Below, one piece after another: positions 52,287-61,172 of a stretch of 64,000 bases of DNA. Source of the stretch: Paenibacillus pinistramenti. Lineage in GTDB: Bacteria; Bacillota; Bacilli; Paenibacillales; Paenibacillaceae. The stretch is from assembly GCF_005869875.1 (NCBI RefSeq), contig NZ_VAWG01000013.1, positions 45,078 through 109,077 on the forward strand, in the 5' to 3' direction. Below the pieces are notes generated by a model, which was given only the letters and a program-made list of their open reading frames with translations, made no database searches and was not told the origin of the DNA. Position numbers and translations under genes: made by a program. Each line of letters opens with the position of its first letter. The first letter of the stretch is position 1.

Positions 52287-54452
52287 ATGAGGAGCCGACT
52301 AGTTACAGAATATCTAAACAAAATGACCCTTGAAGAGAAAACCGCTCAGCTGCTGCAGCTTGCCGTGCCTTTCTTCAAAGGGGCCAAGGACAGCGGGCAG
52401 ATTACAGGGCCGATGAAAAGTCTGGGTATCACCGAAGCGCAGGTGGACAATGCCGGCTCTGTGCTGGGGCTGGCTGGAGCCGAGGAAGTGCTGGCTGTCC
52501 AGCAGGCTCATCTGGAGAACAACCGACTTGGCATTCCGCTGCTGATCATGGCGGATATTGTTCACGGGTTCAAGACCATTTTCCCGGTGCCGCTTGCTAT
52601 CGGCTGCTCCTGGGATCTGGAGCTTGCCCGGAAAAGTGCAGAAATTGCAGCGAGAGAAGCTGCCGTCTCCGGCGTTCATGTCACCTTTGCTCCTATGGTT
52701 GATCTGGTGCGCGATCCCCGCTGGGGGCGGGTAATGGAGTCGACAGGAGAAGACCCTTGCCTCAACTCGCTTTTCGCTAAGGCTTTTGTCCAGGGTTTTC
52801 AAGGAGATGATTTGCGGAATGAGACGGACCGGGTGGCGGCGTGTGTCAAACATTTTGCTGCTTATGGACTTGCAGAAGGCGGCCGGGACTATAACACGGT
52901 TGATCTATCGGAGCTGAAGCTGCGTGAATCCTACTTGCCGGGGTATAAGGCCGCTTTAGATGCAGGGGCGGAAATGGTGATGACATCCTTTAATACGCTG
53001 GACGGTATTCCAGCCACCGGCAACCGCAAGCTGATGCGGCAGCTGCTCCGGGAAGAATGGGGATTTAACGGCGTATTAATCTCCGATTGGGGGGCAGTGA
53101 AGGAACTGATCCCGCATGGCGTGGCGGAAGATGAGCGGGAAGCGGCGCTGAAGGCGCTGCAGGCCGGAGTGGATATTGAAATGATGACCTCCTGTTATGT
53201 GCATTATCTGCCCCAGCTGGTTGCCGAAGGGCTCATCGAGGAGAAGCTGATTGATGAAGCGGTGCTCCGGATTCTGGAGCTGAAGGAGAAGCTCGGATTG
53301 TTTGAGCGTCCGGCCCGCGGCGCGGATCCCGAGCTGGAGCGGAAGCTGGTTTACAGCAGCGAGCACCGCGCCGTTTCACGCGAGCTGGCGGCGAAGTCGT
53401 GCGTGCTGCTGAAGAACGACGGGCTGCTGCCGCTTGACCGGCAGCAGCGTGTGGCGCTGATCGGCCCGTTTGCCGACAGCGGCGATATTCTCGGTCCGTG
53501 GTCCTGGACCGGATCGCAGGAGACGGCGGCGCGGCTGGGCGCCGCCATGCAGGCTGCCAGCGCTGACGCGGCATCCGTGACGATTGCCGCAGGCTGCGGC
53601 ATCGACACGTTTGAGGAAGCGCTGGCGCAGGAGGCCGCCGCTGCAGCGGAAGCGGCGGACGTGATTGTGCTCGCGCTCGGCGAGGCCTCCGAGATGAGCG
53701 GGGAAGCGGGCAGCCGGGGGGATATCCGGCTGCCGCAGGCCCAGCTTGAGCTGCTTAAGCGTATGAAGCAGCTCGGCAAACCGCTGGCGGTCGTGCTCTT
53801 TAACGGACGACCGCTGGATCTGAGCGGCGTCCTGGATGAAGCCGGCGCCGTCCTTGAGGCCTGGTTCCCGGGCAGTGAAGGCGGTCTGGCTATTGCCGAT
53901 CTGCTGTATGGAGCCGTGAATCCGTCCGGCAAACTCACGATGTCGTTCCCGTATTCCACCGGACAAATTCCGGTTTATTATAACCATTTCAATACCGGCC
54001 GTCCGCAGGGCGCACCGGATGCCCAGATTCGTTATGTGTCACAGTATTTGGACCTTCCGAATGAAGCGCTGCTGCCATTCGGGTACGGGCTAAGCTACAC
54101 CACATTTGCTTACGGCAAACCGGAGCTGTCTTCCAATTCGTTGACATCCCAGCAGCCGCTGCAGGTGTCCGTGACGGTTACCAATACGGGCAGCATGGCA
54201 GGAACCGAAACGGTACAGCTCTATATCCGGGACATGGCGGGTGAAGTCGTACGGCCATTGAAGGAACTCAAAGCATTCCAGCAGGTGGAGCTGGCTCCTG
54301 GCGAAAGCCGGGAAGTCTCGTTTGAAATCGACGAAAGTATGCTGCGGTACCACCACAGCGACTTGTCCTTCCGCAGTGATCCCGGCGCTTTCAAGCTGTT
54401 TATCGGAACCAGCAGCCGGGACGTACAGGAGGCCGATTTCCGGCTGCTTTAA
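52287..54452 (+). CDS. bglX: GH3 family beta-glucosidase
   Basis: A 721-residue GH3 enzyme. The N-terminal barrel (about 1-330) has MADIVHGFKTIFPVPLAIGC, DPRWGRVMESTGEDP and the nucleophile D267 in GVLISDWGAVKEL; the middle domain (about 370-570) carries LLKNDGLLPL and ALGEASEMSGEAGSRGD; a C-terminal Fn3-like domain follows (LPFGYGLSYTTFAYG). There is no signal peptide, so it acts inside the cell on imported oligosaccharides, likely sophorose and sophorotriose. It begins behind two LacI operators with its own promoter region. Its middle is strikingly GC-rich (53,300-53,900). Confidence 0.92.
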   Translation: MRSRLVTEYLNKMTLEEKTAQLLQLAVPFFKGAKDSGQITGPMKSLGITEAQVDNAGSVLGLAGAEEVLAVQQAHLENNRLGIPLLIMADIVHGFKTIFPVPLAIGCSWDLELARKSAEIAAREAAVSGVHVTFAPMVDLVRDPRWGRVMESTGEDPCLNSLFAKAFVQGFQGDDLRNETDRVAACVKHFAAYGLAEGGRDYNTVDLSELKLRESYLPGYKAALDAGAEMVMTSFNTLDGIPATGNRKLMRQLLREEWGFNGVLISDWGAVKELIPHGVAEDEREAALKALQAGVDIEMMTSCYVHYLPQLVAEGLIEEKLIDEAVLRILELKEKLGLFERPARGADPELERKLVYSSEHRAVSRELAAKSCVLLKNDGLLPLDRQQRVALIGPFADSGDILGPWSWTGSQETAARLGAAMQAASADAASVTIAAGCGIDTFEEALAQEAAAAAEAADVIVLALGEASEMSGEAGSRGDIRLPQAQLELLKRMKQLGKPLAVVLFNGRPLDLSGVLDEAGAVLEAWFPGSEGGLAIADLLYGAVNPSGKLTMSFPYSTGQIPVYYNHFNTGRPQGAPDAQIRYVSQYLDLPNEALLPFGYGLSYTTFAYGKPELSSNSLTSQQPLQVSVTVTNTGSMAGTETVQLYIRDMAGEVVRPLKELKAFQQVELAPGESREVSFEIDESMLRYHHSDLSFRSDPGAFKLFIGTSSRDVQEADFRLL

Positions 54453-54598
54453 ACGTTCAGCTTAGCCCTATTTCTTGTTTCTTAACTCTTAACTCTTATC
54501 TCTATACTTATTTCTATATGTAATGACTGCATGTCAGATAACGAATACTGCCACACACGGCTCTGGACCGAAAGAGAGAATAAAAGGACGTGAGAAGA

Positions 54599-57500
54599 AT
54601 GACAACTGTAACCGAATCCAAGCTTTCACTTCGAAAGGGTGAACTCCAATTCGATTTTCTAAGCAGCGGTGACCTCCGGCAGGCCAGCGGTGGAGAATTT
54701 CTGATCAATCAATTGACGGGCAATCCGGTGGATGGGGCTGCCGGCAATTTGTTTCTCAGACTTCACGGAGAACGCGGGATTGAAGCTTATCCGCTGCTCG
54801 GTGTGCAGTCTGCAAGCCGTTTCCGCCGCCTTGGTAACAACCGGATGATCTGGTCCGGCCGGATTCAGTCCGAGGCAGCAGGTGCTGAAGGTGTGAGATA
54901 CGAAGTTGTTTTTACGCTGACTGGCTATGAGGTCTGGTTCTGGGATGTGCGCGTGCAAGGCACCGGTGTTCCTGTAGATCTGATTTATGGACAGGATGTT
55001 GGCTTGGCTCATCCGGGAGCTGTCCGCGGCAATGAAGCCTATTTGTCCCAATATATCGACCACGCTGTGTTTAAGGATGAAACCGGAAATTATGCCGTTT
55101 GTTCCAGACAAAATCAGCCGCAGGGAGGCAAATTTCCCTATCTTCAGCAGGGCTCATTGACCCGTGCAGCGGGTTTCTCTACCGATGGCTTTCAATTCTT
55201 CGGCTTGTCCTACAAGGAAACCAACCTTCCGGAAAGTTTATACAAAGCCAATCTGGCCAACGAAGTTTATCAATACGAATTTGCGTACACGGCGCTGCAA
55301 TCGGCCAAAAGCGAACTGAACGGGCAAAGCCGTTATGTGTTTTACGGCCTGTTCAAGGACGATCATCCGGAAGCCATTTCCGAACTGGAATTTGGAGATG
55401 TTATCAAACAGGCATGGAGAGAGGCCAAAGCGGATGAGCCTTCTCCGTTCACGGCTGAGGATTCCGGGGAGCAAGATAGAGCCGATACGGACTGGCAGCC
55501 GCTGATCTCCCGAGCTGCGGCGATCGGGGAGCCGCTGCAAACCCTCTCCATGCTGCCGGAAGAGCTTGACCGGTTGTTTCCTGAGCGGAAACAGGAGGAG
55601 TTTGAAGGCGGGCAGCTGGTGTCTTTTTTCACGGAGACTTATGAGCATGTAGTTCTGAAAGAGAAGGAGCTTCGCGTAGAGCGGCCGCACGGGCATATCC
55701 TGATGAGCGGGGATAACGCAAGGATGAATCCCGAGGTTATAACCACTAATACCTATATGTACGGTCTGTTTAACTCTCAGCTGTCCGTGGGAAATACGAA
55801 TTTTAACAAAATGATGAGCAACGCGCGGAACGCTCTGAATGTTTCTAAAACATCGGGCCAGCGGCTGTATGTAGAAGTGAACGGCAAATACCGTCTGCTC
55901 ACCATGCCTTCGCTGTTTGAAATGGGTTTTAACTATACCCGCTGGTATTATAAAACGACATCCGAGACCTTTATCATTACAAATTACACAACAGTGGATT
56001 CACCTGAAGTCCGTCTGCAGGTCTCTGCCGTAAGCGGCGCTGCTTACCGCTATCTGATCAGCAATCAAATTACGATGAACGTGAATGAATATGAAGTGCC
56101 CTTTCATCTGAAAAAGGATGCAGCATCCGGTGTGTTGACCTTCCGGGCGGACGAGAGTTCTTTGAGCGCCGGTGTCTATCCAAATCTGCAGTACCGGATG
56201 AGTGTGGAAGGAACGGGTTACAAACTTGGAAACGAGGAGCTTCTAGTTCAAGGGGCGGAGCCGGGCAGCGCTTCACTGGTTGTGCTGGAGCTTGCGCCCG
56301 CTTCCGAATGGACGCTGACCATGCAGGGCCTGCTGAATGGAGGAGACCTTCCGGTGCAGGAGCGTCCGGCAGCGGAGGAAATACGCAGATACAGGGAGTT
56401 TTACGCCGGGGTAATGAACGGTTTCCGTCTGAAGTCTGCTTCCGGGCAGGAAGAAGAGCTGTTTAAAGTAAACGCCCTCGCGTGGTGGTATACGCATAAC
56501 ATGCTTGTCCATTATTCTGTACCGCATGGATTGGAGCAGTACGGAGGTGCCGCTTGGGGGACACGCGATGTTTGCCAGGGGCCGGTTGAATATTTCATGG
56601 CTACGCATAACTATCAACAGGTTCGTGATATATTGAAGACTTTGTTTGCCCACCAATATGAAGAAGACGGCAACTGGCCGCAGTGGTTTATGTTTGATCA
56701 ATATGCCTCAATACAGCAGGAAGAAAGCCACGGGGACATCATTGTCTGGCCGCTGAAGGTGGTCAGCGACTATTTGGCGGCGACCCGCGATTTTGCGATA
56801 TTGGACGAGCAAATTCCATATACCCGTAAGCATGGCTTTGAGTTCACAGAGGCAGCACCGCTGCGGGAGCACTTGAAGAAGGAGATCGGCTATATCCGGG
56901 AGCATTTCCTGCACGATACGTTCCTGTCCTCTTATGGAGATGGAGATTGGGACGACACGTTACAGCCGGCTAATGCGCAGCTGAAGCAGTTTATGGTCAG
57001 CAGCTGGACGGTGGCGTTAACTTACCAGGCAGTAACCCAGCTTTCAAATATACTTAAGGATACGGATTCGGAATGGTCCGGAGAGTTGTCTAGGCTTGCT
57101 GAAGGGATTAAACGTGATTTCAACCGTTATATGCTGGATACGGAGGTCATTCCGGGTTTTCTGTATTTTGAGAATCCGGAGGAAGCCAAGCGGATGCTGC
57201 ATCCGACGGATGAGGAGACAGGGATTCAATTCAGGCTGCTGCCGATGACCCGCAGTATGATCAGCGAACTGCTGTCGCCTGAGCAAATGAAAGCTCATTA
57301 TGAGCTTATTCAGGAGAAGCTGCTTTGCCCTGACGGCGTGCGTCTCATGAATCGTCCGGCGCAATATGTCGGGGGCGTCAGTGTTCACTTTAAACGAGCC
57401 GAACAGGCGGCCAACTTTGGCCGTGAAATCGGTCTGCAGTATGTGCATGCGCACATCCGGTATGTGGAGGCGATGGCGAAGATCGGTAAAGCCGAGCAGG

Positions 57501-58015
57501 CCTGGAACGGCCTGGCTGTTATCAACCCTATTGGCATTCGGGATGTAGTCCCAAATGCACAGCGGCGCCAGAGCAACGCTTATTTCAGCAGCTCCGACGG
57601 GGAGTTCAGCACCCGGTATGAAGCGCAGGAGCGTTTTGGCGAGCTGCGGGAAGGAAAGGTGCAGGTCAAAGGAGGCTGGCGCATTTATTCCAGCGGTCCG
57701 GGAATCTATATGAACCAGCTGATCTCCAGAGTCCTTGGCATCCGGGAGGAAGGCGGCGACCTGATTGTTGATCCGGTACTGCCGGAGGGGCTCGATGGTA
57801 CTGCTTTCGACTTCGAGTATGCGGGAGCCCCGGTAACCTTTGTTTACCGGATTAAGACAGGTGAGGTCAGCGGAGTAACGATTAACGGCACGCAAGCGGC
57901 CGCTGAGCGGATTCCAAATCCTTATCGGCCAGGTGGCCTGCGCATCAAACGGACGGAATTTGACCAGCACATCCGGGAGCCGGAAGGACGTGCGATGATC
58001 GAGATTCTTATGTAA
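54599..58015 (+). CDS. GH94 1,2-beta-oligoglucan phosphorylase
   Basis: A protein of about 1,138 residues, the length of 1,2-beta-oligoglucan phosphorylases rather than the roughly 800 of cellobiose phosphorylases. It splits sophorooligosaccharides with phosphate to give glucose 1-phosphate. N-terminal beta sandwich domains lead to the (alpha/alpha)6 barrel with NALAWWYTHNMLVHYSVPHG, GAAWGTRDVCQGP and the catalytic region GDGDWDDTLQPAN (D781-D786). No signal peptide. ATG 54599 follows AAAGGACGTG. In Listeria innocua the same set (phosphorylase, GH3, binding protein, permeases) handles beta-1,2-glucan, which supports the substrate. Confidence 0.9.
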   Translation: MTTVTESKLSLRKGELQFDFLSSGDLRQASGGEFLINQLTGNPVDGAAGNLFLRLHGERGIEAYPLLGVQSASRFRRLGNNRMIWSGRIQSEAAGAEGVRYEVVFTLTGYEVWFWDVRVQGTGVPVDLIYGQDVGLAHPGAVRGNEAYLSQYIDHAVFKDETGNYAVCSRQNQPQGGKFPYLQQGSLTRAAGFSTDGFQFFGLSYKETNLPESLYKANLANEVYQYEFAYTALQSAKSELNGQSRYVFYGLFKDDHPEAISELEFGDVIKQAWREAKADEPSPFTAEDSGEQDRADTDWQPLISRAAAIGEPLQTLSMLPEELDRLFPERKQEEFEGGQLVSFFTETYEHVVLKEKELRVERPHGHILMSGDNARMNPEVITTNTYMYGLFNSQLSVGNTNFNKMMSNARNALNVSKTSGQRLYVEVNGKYRLLTMPSLFEMGFNYTRWYYKTTSETFIITNYTTVDSPEVRLQVSAVSGAAYRYLISNQITMNVNEYEVPFHLKKDAASGVLTFRADESSLSAGVYPNLQYRMSVEGTGYKLGNEELLVQGAEPGSASLVVLELAPASEWTLTMQGLLNGGDLPVQERPAAEEIRRYREFYAGVMNGFRLKSASGQEEELFKVNALAWWYTHNMLVHYSVPHGLEQYGGAAWGTRDVCQGPVEYFMATHNYQQVRDILKTLFAHQYEEDGNWPQWFMFDQYASIQQEESHGDIIVWPLKVVSDYLAATRDFAILDEQIPYTRKHGFEFTEAAPLREHLKKEIGYIREHFLHDTFLSSYGDGDWDDTLQPANAQLKQFMVSSWTVALTYQAVTQLSNILKDTDSEWSGELSRLAEGIKRDFNRYMLDTEVIPGFLYFENPEEAKRMLHPTDEETGIQFRLLPMTRSMISELLSPEQMKAHYELIQEKLLCPDGVRLMNRPAQYVGGVSVHFKRAEQAANFGREIGLQYVHAHIRYVEAMAKIGKAEQAWNGLAVINPIGIRDVVPNAQRRQSNAYFSSSDGEFSTRYEAQERFGELREGKVQVKGGWRIYSSGPGIYMNQLISRVLGIREEGGDLIVDPVLPEGLDGTAFDFEYAGAPVTFVYRIKTGEVSGVTINGTQAAAERIPNPYRPGGLRIKRTEFDQHIREPEGRAMIEILM

Positions 58016-58025
58016 AACCTGCACC

Positions 58026-58074
58026 AAAAGCCCTCTCCTTAGAAGCCTAAAATGCTTTGGGAGAGGGCTTTTTC
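58026..58074 (+). terminator. Terminator of the beta-glucan operon
   Basis: AAAAGCCCTCTCC (from 58027) and GGGAGAGGGCTTTTT (to 58073) with an inner AAGC/GCTT stem: a strong, partly symmetrical hairpin. Confidence 0.92.
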
Positions 58075-58348
58075 TCTTATACCTATCGTCATATCTTTAA
58101 CTCCTGATGCAAAATTATTTCGGCACGTATGTCCATCTCAAATCACATTCAGGTTAGGTAGGTAAGGTATATGTACCGGATTTAGATATTGTCTTTTCTG
58201 AGATGCTATACTCTATCTGATTTCAGCAAGGAACGAACCGGCTTTCTGAAAGGCGATTGAATATATGAAAGCGTCTGGATCTGCGGCACCGCGTATTGTG
58301 ACCGGGTTCTGCATTTGCAGGACGGCAAATTAGGGTAAGTTTAGTATG

Positions 58349-58358
58349 GAAGCGTTTC
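58349..58358 (+). promoter_or_regulatory. Operator-like or cre-like site before the oxidoreductase gene
   Basis: GAAGCGTTTC differs by one base from the four GAAACGTTTC operators of the neighbouring operon, and the wider TGGAAGCGTTTCAG fits 11 of 14 positions of the CcpA cre pattern. It lies 58 bases before the start codon, so it could bind either protein. Confidence 0.45.
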
Positions 58359-58416
58359 AGTTTATGCTATTTTAGAGGTGGCTGTCAGAATAATGAATAC
58401 CGGAGGGGACAAGGAA

Positions 58417-59421
58417 ATGAGCATAAGAGTCGGAATGGTCAGCTTTTGGCATGTGCATGCCTGGGATTATGCCAAGCAGGCGCAGGAGCATCCGGATACC
58501 ATCATAACAGCGGTTTGGGACGAAGATGCCCGGCGCGGCCGTGAGGCGGCTGAACGTCTGGGCGTTCCCTATATGGATTCGCTCGGTGAGCTGCTGAACC
58601 GTAATGACATCGACGGCGTGATCGTAGATACACCCACAAATATGCACCGCGAAGTGATGCTGGCTGCCGCGCAGGCCGGTAAACATATTTTTACGGAAAA
58701 AGTACTTGCCGCCACGCGTCAGGACGCAGACGACATTCTGCAGGAAGTGAACAAGCAGCACCTCAAGCTCACTGTTTCGCTGCCTCGCTTAAATGACGGC
58801 TATACGTTAACGATTCAGGATATTCTGGACCGGAAATGGCTGGGGAAGATTACCACTGTCCGAGTCCGTTTGTCGCATAATGGAGCAACCGCTGGCTGGC
58901 TTCCGGAGCATTTTTATAAGCTGGACCAGTGCCAAGGCGGGGCCTTAATCGATTTGGGCTGCCATCCGATGTATTTGACGAATCTGTTTCTCGGCGAGCC
59001 TGTCACGGGAGTCAGCGCTAATTTTGGGTATGTGACCGGCAGGGAAGTAGAGGATAATGCGGTCGTCACCCTTTTTACAGCTTCGGGAGCTATTGGGGTG
59101 GTGGAGGCCGGGTTTGTCAACAGCCATTCGCCTTTCTCAATTGAAGTACACGGGACTGACGGGACGCTGCTTTACGGAACGCCGGAGGCGAAGCTGCTGC
59201 TGAGAACCAGTGCAGAGGCAGAAGGTCTTGATCCGCTGCCTGAGCAGGCATGGGCAGAGCTCCCCTTGAAGCCGAACCGGGAAAGCGCCTTTGAACAGTG
59301 GATCGATCATATTCAGTCAGGTACAGCCGCCGAAACCAATATCATGATTGCCGCCCAGCTCACTTCACTAATGGAAGCCGCTAACCGTTCGGCAGCGGAG
59401 AAACAGGTGGTTTGGCTTTAG
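58417..59421 (+). CDS. Gfo/Idh/MocA-family oxidoreductase
   Basis: A 334-residue NAD(P)-dependent sugar or cyclitol dehydrogenase. An N-terminal Rossmann domain (IRVGMVSFWHVHAWDYAKQA, AVWDEDARRGREAAERLG, VIVDTPTNMHREVMLAAAQA) precedes the alpha/beta substrate domain with GGALIDLGCHPMYL, which holds the catalytic histidine region. The usual EKP loop reads EKVLA here, losing the proline. ATG 58417 follows GGAGGGG. The substrate is unknown; proximity to the beta-glucan operon and its operator-like site suggest a sugar role. Confidence 0.87.
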   Translation: MSIRVGMVSFWHVHAWDYAKQAQEHPDTIITAVWDEDARRGREAAERLGVPYMDSLGELLNRNDIDGVIVDTPTNMHREVMLAAAQAGKHIFTEKVLAATRQDADDILQEVNKQHLKLTVSLPRLNDGYTLTIQDILDRKWLGKITTVRVRLSHNGATAGWLPEHFYKLDQCQGGALIDLGCHPMYLTNLFLGEPVTGVSANFGYVTGREVEDNAVVTLFTASGAIGVVEAGFVNSHSPFSIEVHGTDGTLLYGTPEAKLLLRTSAEAEGLDPLPEQAWAELPLKPNRESAFEQWIDHIQSGTAAETNIMIAAQLTSLMEAANRSAAEKQVVWL

Positions 59422-59541
59422 GAATTCTGTCATAATTATTGAAGATACAAATGTTTACAGTCCAAATAACTTGTCGTGCTTTAACCGTTTGTGCTTTTAA
59501 CGTATCATAGGTTAATAAACAGACGTAATGAGGTGAGGATA

Positions 59542-60561
59542 ATGGGCAGGCCCGTTCATGACTTATATAACCGCCCCTTACGAGACCTAAGGATATCCGT
59601 AACGGACCGGTGTAACTTCCGCTGCCGTTACTGCATGCCGGCTGAGATTTTCGGGCCGGATTATCCCTTTTTACCAAAGGATAAAGTGCTGAGTTTTGAA
59701 GAGATCGCCAGAACGGCAGCCATATTTGCTGAGCTTGGTGTAACCAAACTTAGAATTACCGGCGGTGAACCGCTGCTCCGCAAAGATCTTCCAGCCCTGA
59801 TCCAAATGCTCAAGCCCATTCCCGGAATCAAGGATATCGCCTTGACGACAAACGGGGTGCTGCTGCCCAAATTTGCGGCAGAGCTCAAAGAGGCCGGAAT
59901 AGGACGGGTTAACGTCAGCCTGGATTCTTTGAATGACAAGACCTTTCGATATATGAACGGGAACAGAAGCAGTGTCCAGGCGGTGCTGGACGGCATTGAA
60001 GCGGCGGCGGAAGCCGGATTGCAGGTTAAGGTGAACATGGTTGTGCAAAAGGGAGTCAATGACCAGGATATTCTGGACATGGCCGCCTATTTCCGCGCAC
60101 GCAGGCATATTCTGCGTTTTATCGAATTTATGGATGTTGGCAACTCCAATGGCTGGAGACTTGATGATGTAGTTACGAAGCAGCAGATTCTGGAGCTGAT
60201 CCATAAAGAGACACCTATAGAACCGGCAGAGCCTTTGTACAAAGGAGAAGTCGCCTCCAGATTCCGTTACACAGATACGGGAGAGGAGCTTGGCGTCATT
60301 TCTTCGGTCAGCGATGCTTTCTGCTCGAACTGCACCAGAGCCCGGATTTCGGCGGAAGGCATGCTTTATACCTGCCTGTTCGCTGCCAAAGGCTACGATC
60401 TGCGAGACAAGCTAAGATCGGACATGACAGATAAAGAGATTCTGCAGTATGCAGCTGATATTTGGCAGGGCAGAAATGACCGCTATTCGGATGAAAGACG
60501 CAACTCTACTTCCAATTCTTCCAACCCGCCTAAAGTGGAGATGTCCCATATCGGGGGTTAG
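59542..60561 (+). CDS. moaA: GTP 3',8-cyclase MoaA
   Basis: MoaA starts molybdenum cofactor synthesis by cyclising GTP. The 339-residue radical SAM enzyme has the iron-sulfur motif CNFRCRYC (C24, C28, C31), the SAM-binding GGEPLLRKD, the second cluster cysteines in [18 protein letters not shown], and ends in the catalytic GG (SHIGG). ATG 59542 follows GAGGTGAGG. No other mo genes lie next to it, which is unusual but known in Paenibacillus. Confidence 0.96.
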   Translation: MGRPVHDLYNRPLRDLRISVTDRCNFRCRYCMPAEIFGPDYPFLPKDKVLSFEEIARTAAIFAELGVTKLRITGGEPLLRKDLPALIQMLKPIPGIKDIALTTNGVLLPKFAAELKEAGIGRVNVSLDSLNDKTFRYMNGNRSSVQAVLDGIEAAAEAGLQVKVNMVVQKGVNDQDILDMAAYFRARRHILRFIEFMDVGNSNGWRLDDVVTKQQILELIHKETPIEPAEPLYKGEVASRFRYTDTGEELGVISSVSDAFCSNCTRARISAEGMLYTCLFAAKGYDLRDKLRSDMTDKEILQYAADIWQGRNDRYSDERRNSTSNSSNPPKVEMSHIGG

Positions 60562-60595
60562 ACTGAACAAGCTGCCTGAACGGGCCGGCTATTAG

Positions 60596-60626
60596 AGCCG
60601 TATCGTTTGCGGGCGGCTTTTTTTTG
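60596..60626 (+). terminator. Terminator of moaA
   Basis: AGCCG (60596-60600) and CGGCT (60614-60618) with imperfect inner pairs, followed by eight or nine T. Confidence 0.75.
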
Positions 60627-60696
60627 CATGCTGCTGACTTTCTTTTAGTCTATAAAGCTAGCTTTGCGCATAGTCTATTTGCAAAGGAGTGAGCTT

Positions 60697-61044
60697 ATGG
60701 AGAAGATGGTTAAACGCTATTTCGAACTGAAGCAGCAGCAGAAGGAAATTGAACAGGAATTGAGTGAACTGCGCGCCGGGATTATGGGCAGCTGCTCTGA
60801 CCAGGCGCTTGAGGCATGCGACTTTGGGGCCTTTCATGTAAAAATCGTCAAGCAGGAACGAAAAGAGTACGATGATCAGCGGCTTTATCAAGCGCTGCCT
60901 GACCCGGACGTCTGGAGAATGATGTCCAAAGCCGATCCTGCAAAAATAACGAGCCTCCTCAAGCTTAAGGTGATCTCGGAGGATATTTTGAAAGATACAT
61001 TTACAATTAAACGTATTGAATCCCTTTTAGTGGACAAGAAGTAA
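60697..61044 (+). CDS. Small protein of unknown function with N-terminal coiled coil
   Basis: A 115-residue soluble protein. Residues 1-35 (KMVKRYFELKQQQKEIEQEL) form a heptad-rich helix, then comes a beta hairpin (AFHVKIVKQERKEYDD) and a helical end (ILKDTFTIKRIESLLVDKK). The arrangement recalls the Gp157-like and YdaU-like small phage-type proteins but I cannot assign it. AAAGGAGTG sets the start; 33 bases upstream an in-frame ATG has none. It stands between moaA and the GGDEF-EAL gene. Confidence 0.72.
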   Translation: MEKMVKRYFELKQQQKEIEQELSELRAGIMGSCSDQALEACDFGAFHVKIVKQERKEYDDQRLYQALPDPDVWRMMSKADPAKITSLLKLKVISEDILKDTFTIKRIESLLVDKK

Positions 61045-61172
61045 GCTTTGCAATGCTTAAAATATTTGCGTTCCATCTTTAAAGAATTATATAAAAGACC
61101 GATATAGAAGAATGCAAGATAGACTCTATTTCAAACTTCGGTTCCAGCCTTAGCAGAGAGGTGACGGCTTAC

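Larger units (their letters stand above)
58016..58416. other. Intergenic region between the beta-glucan operon and the oxidoreductase gene
   Basis: After the terminator (58026-58074) about 270 bases show no gene. A short GGTTAGGTAGGTAAGG stretch (about 58152-58168) and one LacI-type half-matching site GAAGCGTTTC at 58349 are the only distinct marks. Confidence 0.6.

Noticed and set aside
53300..53900. GC-rich stretch in the GH3 gene considered as foreign DNA
   Set aside because: The frame and family motifs continue across it, and alanine-rich loop regions explain the composition.
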